A stretch of DNA of 64,000 nt, taken from Loripinus fragilis. Lineage: Eukaryota; Mollusca; Bivalvia; Lucinida; Lucinidae. A program made the translations under genes and the position numbers. The stretch spans positions 41,104,944 through 41,168,943 of the forward strand of contig OZ026530.1 in the NCBI GenBank assembly GCA_964019695.1. The letters are read 5' to 3'. Numbering within the stretch: the stretch's first letter is position 1; every line of letters starts with the position of its first letter. The notes under the pieces are model-generated. The model was given only the letters and a program-made list of their open reading frames with translations, was not told the DNA's origin and ran no database searches. Below are positions 55,562-64,000 of the stretch, piece after piece.

Positions 55562-56836
55562 ATCTACACTGAGCAAAATTTCTAATTAGTCACCTTACAT
55601 TTTTTACGTTAGTTTTGTTTGTTTGTTTATTTGTTCTGATTCTTTACGTCCCATCAACAATCTTTCAGTTAAACAGGGACGGGTCTTCCTGTGTTGAACC
55701 AGTACTAAGCTAGGATAAATGTGTCTGGTCAAGGACTACAACACAGTGACGCCGGTGAGGCTTGAGCCTGCGACCCCTCGGTCTTGAGTCAAGCTCTCTA
55801 CCATTGAGCCACTGCGCTCCCAGTACGTTAGTTTTGAAAGTAATATTCGGTTATACAAATTCATGCTTCTATAAATCACCCAAGGCCTTGTAGAAGCTCT
55901 GCAGGTCATTTCTTTTAAAAACGACTGGTACAGCTTGCACAGACGATGCAAGATCAAAGGTACCCTTATTTTAAAAAGTCACATTTTTGCTACAATATGA
56001 AATATTCCACATAGACGCCATCCATTTGTTTTTGTTTGTATGAAGATGTTTCTGACTGCCGTGATCAAGTCGAACACGCTTCAGATGATTCGCTTCAATC
56101 AGACTCCTCTTTTCTGTTACGTAATAGCATGATGACAGACACTACCAGCAGCTAAATCATTGAAATCAGCTTTTTGCATGCAATTTACATAGGTAGTTTG
56201 CACTTATCTGTATGCCTTATTATCTGTGATACGGCATTGAAATTTTCAGCGATTATGTATTACTACTAGACGTCACTGTTCTAGTTTGGAAATTGAAAAA
56301 AAATAATACAAAGTACATGTACCGTCAAATTGACTTTTTATGTTTAATATTCAAACCGGAAGTGCGCAGCAGCAGTAAAATGTTGTCATCACAAAATGGA
56401 CGAATCAAGTTCGATTCTGTTTGGGCTACCTCGTTCAGATGAAATAAAATGCATACAACAATTTTTACACAAGCTACTAATGAATTTCAAAAATCTCTAA
56501 AAATGTGATATTTTAAAAATTGCGTAAAAAATCTACTTTAGTCAAAATTTCAAGTGTTTTGTGTGTTTTGAAGTCGACTAGACCAGTTTATTACCAATTG
56601 CACTTAAATTTGATAAAAACTTCACTCAAAACCATTTTTCTTCTAAAAATCATATTTTTTGCATTTTTAACCAAAACACCGTGGATTGAAAGACAGTTTT
56701 TTCTGAAAGACCGCTAAACGTTTGCCCATTAAACTCCATATATATAGGCAAAAATCATTTTAATGTTATTAGCGCTTGGTCAGAAATAATGAGTTTAAAA
56801 GGTGATTAATTAGAAATTGTGTTGAGAGTATATTCA
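55562..56836 (+). mobile_element. 1-kb TIR element, copy 5, carrying a SINE
   Basis: The left end CACTGAGCAAAATTTCTAAT and the right end, minus strand TACTCTCAACACAATTTCTA, are inverted. Without the 207-bp SINE and its extra target repeat it would be about 1.06 kb, like copy 1. Frames inside are short and not shared between copies. Confidence 0.85.
55617..55823 (-). mobile_element. Full-length tRNA-derived SINE with target-site duplication
   Basis: Minus strand: A box TGGCTCAATGGTAGAGAG, B box GGCTCAAGCC, V-domain-like body, and GGGACGTAAAGAATC tail. Flanked by the exact 12-bp repeat TACGTTAGTTTT (55605-55616 and 55824-55835), showing insertion into the 1-kb TIR element after that element arrived. 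Confidence 0.92.
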
Positions 56837-56839
56837 CAA

Positions 56840-58285
56840 GTGTGTTCGTGCGCGCAATGAAGGCTCAATAGACTTTATACGCTCCCTTTTTTGGAGGTGG
56901 CATAGTTAGGCGGCACCTGGTCTTGTGATTGTGCAGCACTCATTGAGAAACATAAACTGTGATACATCCTGACAACGATGTCGCGGATCATCATGCGCAT
57001 CCACGCAAAAGCTTAACCACCATACAAAGTATTAGATTATGTTGCTTAGCCAAAACAAAAGTCCTTAGATACAATAGACAGCAAAGCATGAGCAACCTGT
57101 CACAATCTCGTGACGTTTCTTAACCGCTACGGTTTTATAACAATGCAGACTTTGATAAGATACGGCGTTATGTGCACTTTCATCAGAGCCTGGCATTTTT
57201 TCCGATCACAGCTTAGGGCATTTTAAAACTTTCATAGCCAAGTGCCCCAAACAGCCAATACGTAAGTGTCAAGCATGTTTCAAGGACTCCTGAATATTAT
57301 GGATCTATGGTATCTTCAGAACCATTCAACCTATTGCTGTGAAACTTTCACAGAATGTTGCTAACATTTATAACTTTCATTTGAATCAATGATAATTTAA
57401 AAATAGTCATGTGACCTTTAGCGGCCATTTTGGACGCCATTTTTTTAAAAAGAAAAATGCCTATAAACGACTATTTTCCATCCAAACGGAGTATTAAACA
57501 CCAGGATTGATTCTGATATATTGGTTCATCAGAAATAAAGCAAAATAGAGCGATTAACGGGTTGAATGTGCTATTTCGAGGGATGTTTCAAAATAAATCT
57601 TTATATAATGTGGTTCCTGATAGTCTGCTCACCTGTCAGGGCTTTAGGGATCCTGGAAACTATAATGTTCCCATGCAAAACTCCGGTCAGCACCATTACC
57701 ATTTCTCTTTAAAATCTAAATTGCAAGGGGCTAGTGAGGGCCATTTGGTATCTTGGCGCCTTTGTTGGTCCTGTTGTCTAATACCTTTCAGCCCTTCTCT
57801 GGGTGGGGTGCTCGAGGGGCGCCAGATTGTTAAAGTCACCAGTTACTGGCCTGTCTGAGACCAAATATCGTCTTCCCTTAATTTTCTGATACTAAATCAC
57901 CTTTATCTGATTTAAATTAATAAAATTAAATTAAAATAATATCCCATTAAAAACCTCTTCAGTATTGTATTTCATTCCCTGGACATGTGCTTTCGTTATT
58001 TTTGGTGTGCGTGAAATCCAATGACATTACAAACATTTTTGTAAAGGTCAATTTTTGTATATTTCTGCATATTCTATTTGTATGTCCCCAGACCATTTTG
58101 AGATACAGACCAATGAGTTGCGTCCTATACAAGGGTTAAAAACAGTCTGCTATCAATCGTGCCTGTAAATTTCGACTGAAGTCGCGCGCGTTTGGCATTG
58201 AGCGGTAAATTCGTCGACAGTCAGATTGAAGTCTCTAATCAACCTTTGCTTAACGGAATATTGCAGAGAAAAGAAAAAAATAATA
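56840..58285. other. Intron, no recognised gene
   Basis: A 98-codon frame at 57562-57858 has no domain or exon borders that I can support. A CCTTTAGCGGCCATTTTGGA word lies near 57417. Nothing else stands out. Confidence 0.4.
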
Positions 58286-59359
<1,074 letters not shown>

Positions 59360-59361
<2 letters not shown>

Positions 59362-59490
59362 TTCTCGTAATAAAGAGAAACTTTCTCGTAATAACGAGAA
59401 TATTTCTAATAATAATGAGAAGCTGTCTCGTAATAACGAGAGTATTTCTCGTAATAACGTTAAACTTTATCGTTATAGCGAGAAGCTATT
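59360..59490. repeat. Short palindrome array, TTCTCGTAATAACGAGAA
   Basis: About six near copies of a palindromic unit with TCTCG and CGAGA arms around TAATAA, at about 20-26-bp spacing. It begins right at the edge of the tetranucleotide structure. Widespread in animal genomes; function unknown. Confidence 0.85.
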
Positions 59491-60643
59491 TATTTTATTT
59501 TATCTTTGTTTGATCCTGTCTGGTTTTCGTAGTGTTCGCGATGAAAGTTGTAGGGAAAGTTAGCGTCAATTTCTCCAAATGGTTCCTAAATTCAAGATGC
59601 TGCAGTTAGCCCTGCGCAAAGAAGCACTCTTTGAACATTTTAAGCAAAGCGAAAATAAACTAAGATAATGTCAGTCAAAAAGGTACCTTGCGCAACCCAA
59701 ATACACTGACTAAAGAGTTGAATGACTTGTTTAAATGTAATGGAAATCGCGCATAATTCGATCTTGCGTTAAGCTAGTGGGGTCACCTCGAAACGTCCGT
59801 TTTGGAGCATGTGCATAAGAGAAAAAAATGCTTTATCACAGCTTCTGTTCTTACAAATCATCACGCTCTAATTAGATCCTGTAAATGCACAGTACATTCT
59901 GGGTATTCAAATAGCAGGATAGTGCTATGCACAGCCGCTGAATAACGGTAATCACACCACTTGTGAATATTTCTTTGAGACGAACTCTTTCTGTCACGCC
60001 TCTACGAAATTTACCTGTCAAAAAAAGACTTAGAAATTTTGGCCAAATTCTGTTTATTGCGTGATCACGAAAATCTGTTTGCGCCACAAACTTCGGAATA
60101 TTTGGAGGAATTAGCGCTATTTTTTCTGTACAACTTTCATTGCGAAAACAGTTTGCTAAAATTGAAAATAAAATTGTTATCGCCGAAAATCAAAGTTTAA
60201 AAACATAAGGAACCAAGTTGTGTTTTTTGTTTTTGTTTTTTATAATGATATACCGAAATCACTCCTTTTTGGCCAGTTTCAAATTTTGCTATCGTCCAGA
60301 CCTCTGTTATTACTTCGTATAGTAACATTTTCACGAGCTTAATTTCTAACGCCAGAATAGGTTATGCAACAAGCTCATTCCCCGTTTTATCAAGCATAGA
60401 ACATATCAAGTTAAACACAGCAGAAGAATTTCCGCGGCCCATGGATAGTTATATCCGCATAAACAAAGCTAATACTTGTTAATTTACATTGCATATGGCA
60501 TGCGAAAAAACCGCATTGATTTAGCGTGTGTCGGCATTATTATTGTATGCCGATTACAAAACAGAATAGATTGTTTATTTGACATATACCATGCAGTTTC
60601 TAGTCAATCACATATTACACACTAAATCTGTCACGTTTCATGA
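59491..60643. other. Intron, no recognised gene
   Basis: No supported frame, repeat family or RNA gene on either strand. Confidence 0.4.
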
Positions 60644-61213
60644 ATATCACAGTATGTAAACTGAAATAAACATCCTGTACCCGTTCCTCCTAGCTCACGC
60701 CTTATACATTATGAATTACTGCACTTGTGCGTAACCAGTTGTAGGAAATCGTGATGTGAGAGTTGTTGGTACAGCTGTAATTGCGAGGGCCCACCTATTA
60801 AAATTCATTTTTCCATATATCTAAGAAACTGTTACAGTTACAACCATGTAATCATGTATACATGTGATTGCCAATTCCACTAAAACCATGCAATTTGGCA
60901 TTTAAGCTCGTTTTCGACACAAAACGGCTCTGATTGTGAGCAAGTCGTTTTTTAACAAAGCAAAATGCAAAGGAGGAAACCGTTAAAATCATTGAATAAA
61001 ACGGAATAAAATAGATAAAATGGCTTTTCTTACCTTGTTCGAATGTGTATCGTCTGTATCGCTAACAATATAAATCGAAACGTGTACATGTACCTAAATA
61101 CACGCATTTTCCGACTACTGGTTACGCACGAGTGCTGTTATTCATATTTATAAGGTGTGAGCTAGCGGAGGAACGGTACAGGATGTTTATTTCAGTTTAC
61201 ATACTGTGAATAT
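60644..61213. mobile_element. 570-bp foldback element with about 105-bp arms
   Basis: Left arm 60644-60755, right arm 61100-61213. Both arms share CAGTATGTAAACTGAAATAA, ACATCCTGTACC, a TAGCTCAC word and TGCGTAACCAGT, with few differences. The 345 bp between them have no ORF. A non-autonomous DNA transposon is likely. Confidence 0.88.
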
Positions 61214-61637
61214 TGTACTTTCCTATTTTTGCTCATATAAAAAGGCATAAAGGAGTATAAAGTGAAAATAATCGTATACTTAAGTAAATGACAGTCATGG
61301 AGAAGTAATTTCTTACTAATTGAATTTGGCCTATTATTTGATGTTTTGACGGAGGCTGAGCAAAATCCAAGCAGCAGGGATTACCAACACAAAGAGGGCT
61401 ACGTGTACATGTACCCCCGCATTGTATCGATAAGGTTTTGCTTTCGTTGCAAAGGAGTTCCATTGATGCATTTTACTAGTCAGTATTGAATTTTACCGTA
61501 AATGTTTATGAAAAAGGTCAAGTAGGCTCCTGATCGCCATGGAGACGTAATCATGGCACCTACTCGACGTTCCGAGTGGGCGTTTTTGCACAGTTTTTTC
61601 TGTAGCTGTCCGTGTACGTTAAAATAGTTGTTTTGTG

Positions 61638-61850
61638 CATATGGGTTAGGTACCTATATCTCATAAGGCCAGCATATGTGATAGGTACCTATATCTCATA
61701 AGGCCAGCATATGGGATAGGTACTTACATTTCATAAGGCCAGCATATGTGATATGTACCTCTATTTCATAAGGCCAGCATATGGGTTAGGTACTTATATC
61801 TCATAAGGCCAGCATATGGGTTAGGTACCTATATCTCATAAGGCCAGCGC
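61638..61850 (+). repeat. 35-bp tandem repeat, six copies
   Basis: The unit contains TTAGGTACCTATATCTCATA and AGGCCAGCATATGGG. Copies differ at few positions (GGGTTAGG or GTGATAGG; ACCTATATC or ACTTACATT). Each carries the palindrome GGTACC or a one-base variant. Confidence 0.95.
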
Positions 61851-62284
61851 GAAACCTATTTGAGAACTGCCACGTATACGAGTTTATATTCACAGGTTTA
61901 ATTTTTTGTGACGGTTTCTTTTTAATTAAATAACCTTACAGACATGCTAAAATTGCAATATTTACAGTGATATATTTTTATGCGGGCCTCTATGCGAGAA
62001 GACCTGTCTCCATGGGGTCGCAGTTTGACTTCACTACAGCTGGTGACTGAGACTGTGTGGCGGCGGTAGAACGTCTCCCTGCCCTTTACTATATTGACTA
62101 TTTTATTTCTTGTCATTCGCAATCATGGGTTTCATTCTGTAGCTTTGAAACTATTAGCGGGCCACTGATGAGATATATTTGGCCGAAACTAGTAGTCTGG
62201 CCCAGAAAATATGCACACTCTAGTTTCAGGTCTCTGGTGCATTCTTTGCTCCCAAATCTACCCATTTAAGAATATAATTGATCA

Positions 62285-62410
62285 GCGCTTCTGTTATTTG
62301 CTTATTGTACTTACTTCGGTCGAATATTCAATTTTCTAGCTAGTCCCTGTAGCTGAGCAGGCTGGTTTGAATCGCACCTTGTGTGAAACCCCAAAGACAG
62401 AAACCTCGGG
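62285..62410. mobile_element. Fragment of the CAGCTACAGAGA foldback family
   Basis: TAGCTAGTCCCTGTAGCTGA GCAGGCTGG is the inverse of the arm at 9470 and 38255, and a GCGCTTCTGTTATTTGCTTA segment matches 9528. It ends about 40 bp before a lectin exon. Confidence 0.6.
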
Positions 62411-62446
62411 GCCGATAGAGTTGTTAACTTGTTTTCTATTTTATAG

Positions 62447-62528
62447 GCTGCTTGCATTGCTGATGGCACAAATCTAGTTAAAATTGAAAATCAAGGCGAG
62501 CAAGACTTCTTGGATTATATAATTGGAG
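62447..62528 (+). CDS. Exon: second part of the C-type lectin-like domain
   Basis: An 82-bp exon between acceptor GTTTTCTATTTTATAG (ends 62446) and donor GTAATG (62529). It encodes AACIADGTNLVKIENQGE, then QDFLDYIIG. This is the classic helix-to-strand part of C-type lectin-like domains: A..C...G..LV.I.n..Eq.FL...I. The Cys here is the first Cys of the conserved long disulfide. Phase 0 start continues exon 54145-54224 as DTAKAAC; the end is phase 1. The WIGL strand, the sugar-binding EPN/QPD and WND motifs and the last three Cys would lie beyond the right edge, so ligand type cannot be told. Confidence 0.88.
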
Positions 62529-63707
62529 GTAATGCTTCATTATTCTATTTGCACAATCCTGATCCTATTCCATAAATATGTGAGTTATAGTTAGTGTGTG
62601 CAATTAATAGTATAGAACCTGCTGAATATCTTCTAATTGAGCGCCATGTCAATCAAGAGAAAAATCATCTTTCATAGGCGTCACCACTACATGTACATAC
62701 ATCGCCAGTAAAGATCAATTAAAAAGCATTAAATAAAATCAATTAGATTTTACAGCATTTTCAGAGTCGTGCCCTGAAAACCTCATTAAATGATTAATGG
62801 GAATTAAAATCACATTAAAATAGCCTCATATTAACAATGCCATTAAATTAAGAACTCTTATTATTTTAGGACTCATTGAAAAAGTGTGACATTTGAATGC
62901 GGCACATTGTAATTGGATTTTATAACCATTGAATTCCTGTTAAAATTCCAATTTATGAGGTAATAAAAGACAATTAAAATTCCATTTAAATCACATTAGC
63001 ATTGTAATGGTGGGGGCCATTATAATAACATACATTAAGAACATTTAAGATTTTTATAGTGTCGTCTGTTGGCGTTTGAAGTTAAGGTATCATTAATTTT
63101 ATGCTCATCGTTTTTTAAATACCATGTGTTTGTCAATAAAAATGCCATGAACTTAATTGGGACTGTTTGAATGGGATTATTGCATGGTTGCTTTAATGGT
63201 GTCATTTATCTAATGGGGAAACTGAACATGTAGTATCAATGAACAGGCTCTGGTTACTTGTTCCCTTTACCATGTGTATGTCACCTTGAACCATCAATTT
63301 AATTGCAGTGTTCACTTGTACTCCAAAATTATGGAAGGGCTCTTATGTTATAGTGCATATGTCTGAGAACCTTGGATGTTAGAAGTTATTTGAAGAATAC
63401 TTTGTAATTTATGGTACATTTTGACTTTGTCTGAATATTAGTTCTGTTCAGAAACTTGTCATGAAGTTAATTATCTAGGCATGGTGCATGCATTTGGATA
63501 TATGGGGCTGTAAACTGTAGGAAAATACTTTACTTACCATTCAAAATATTTTCTGAAAAACAAATTTAAATGTCATAATCCTGGAAATGAACTGAAACTT
63601 ATTGTCACGATGACATCTTGACCACATTTTTGAGCCATCATTTTGAAACTTTATGTATGAATACTTTCATTCCAATAAAGCATAACTAAGCAAAATAATC
63701 CAAAATA
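62529..63707. other. Intron, AT-rich
   Basis: No further exon seen. 62700-63060 is rich in ATTAAAAT and CATTAAAT words that recur irregularly on both strands, possibly a decayed repeat. Confidence 0.4.
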
Positions 63708-63865
63708 TACTGTCCTGCCAGCCATGAGTGACGGTGATGTCTTTTTATTACAATTGTTAAGTAAACATTTACTTGTACACACCACTTGAGCTAACGCGAA
63801 TGGATAGATAACTTTGTAATCAAAACATGACATCACTGTCACTCTTGGCTGGCAGGACCGTAGTA
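63708..63865. mobile_element. TIR element family A, copy 3 (short)
   Basis: Left TACTGTCCTGCCAGCCATGA and right end CTTGGCTGGCAGGACCGTAG are inverted over about 33 bp, with the GAGCTAACGCGAA core between. At 158 bp it is the shortest of the three copies. Confidence 0.85.
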
Positions 63866-64000
63866 TTACTTAGGTAAATAATTTGGCATAAATATAAGAC
63901 CCAAACTATTGCATGCTTAGTTAAATGCTACTTTTTTCTACTTTATTCTACCAAATTCTTTATGGGAATTATTTTCATGTGTCAAAACAATAGTGGTGAT

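Overview
The window looks like a stretch of animal nuclear genome, most likely from a bivalve mollusc. It is AT-rich, has no long open reading frames, and its coding pieces are short, with GT/AG boundaries and matching phases, separated by kilobases of repeats. The repeats fit bivalves: tRNA-derived SINEs with a V-SINE-like body, satellite arrays with 110-185 bp units (some like bivalve pearl/Helitron-type elements), many small terminal-inverted-repeat (TIR) or foldback elements, and a degenerate reverse transcriptase element of probable Penelope-like type. Species was not determined, and nothing bacterial or plasmid-like was seen.

One host gene can be pieced together, on the + strand, spanning at least 21.3-62.5 kb and running off the right edge. 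Its readable exons are a hydrophobic signal-type exon (21349-21459), a small Cys-rich exon (25225-25294), a broken sushi/CCP exon (from 27801), two further sushi/CCP exons (about 30111-30297 and 37425-37604), and two exons for the first half of a C-type lectin-like domain (54145-54224 and 62447-62528). Most junctions keep frame: phase 0 after exon 1, phase 1 after exons 2, 4 and 5, phase 0 inside the lectin domain. The likely product is a secreted or surface protein of the form signal peptide, Cys-rich, CCP repeats, lectin domain. The start-codon exon and the end of the lectin domain were not found here.

Region by region: 1-21 kb has no supported host exon, only repeats. These are a 22-bp minisatellite (0.9-1.3 kb), a TIR element (1.8-2.0 kb), the reverse transcriptase element on the minus strand (3.6-5.7 kb) with an inverted partial copy of its own 3' end inside it, a run of GGATCCAGAG-type elements (5.9-8.1 kb), several SINEs, an exact 113-bp duplication (15.3-15.5 kb), a 1-kb TIR element (15.9-17.0 kb) and a 183-bp satellite (18.1-18.9 kb). 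21-38 kb holds the first exons, separated by satellites, 3'-end fragments of the reverse transcriptase element and more 1-kb TIR elements. 38.4-42.9 kb is a 4.5-kb AT-rich block bounded by about 150-bp inverted repeats and without a convincing ORF. 43-54 kb is intron with a 158-bp satellite, microsatellites, tRNA-linked repeats and a 5S rRNA-derived sequence. 54-64 kb has the lectin exons, a 1.1-kb inverted tetranucleotide structure (58.3-59.4 kb), a short palindrome array, a foldback element and a 35-bp tandem repeat.

The main biological story is one immune-type lectin/sushi gene whose introns have been heavily colonised by transposable elements, one of which has apparently destroyed a sushi exon. 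Exon calls rest on reading splice signals and domain patterns by eye; no alignment or database search was run.
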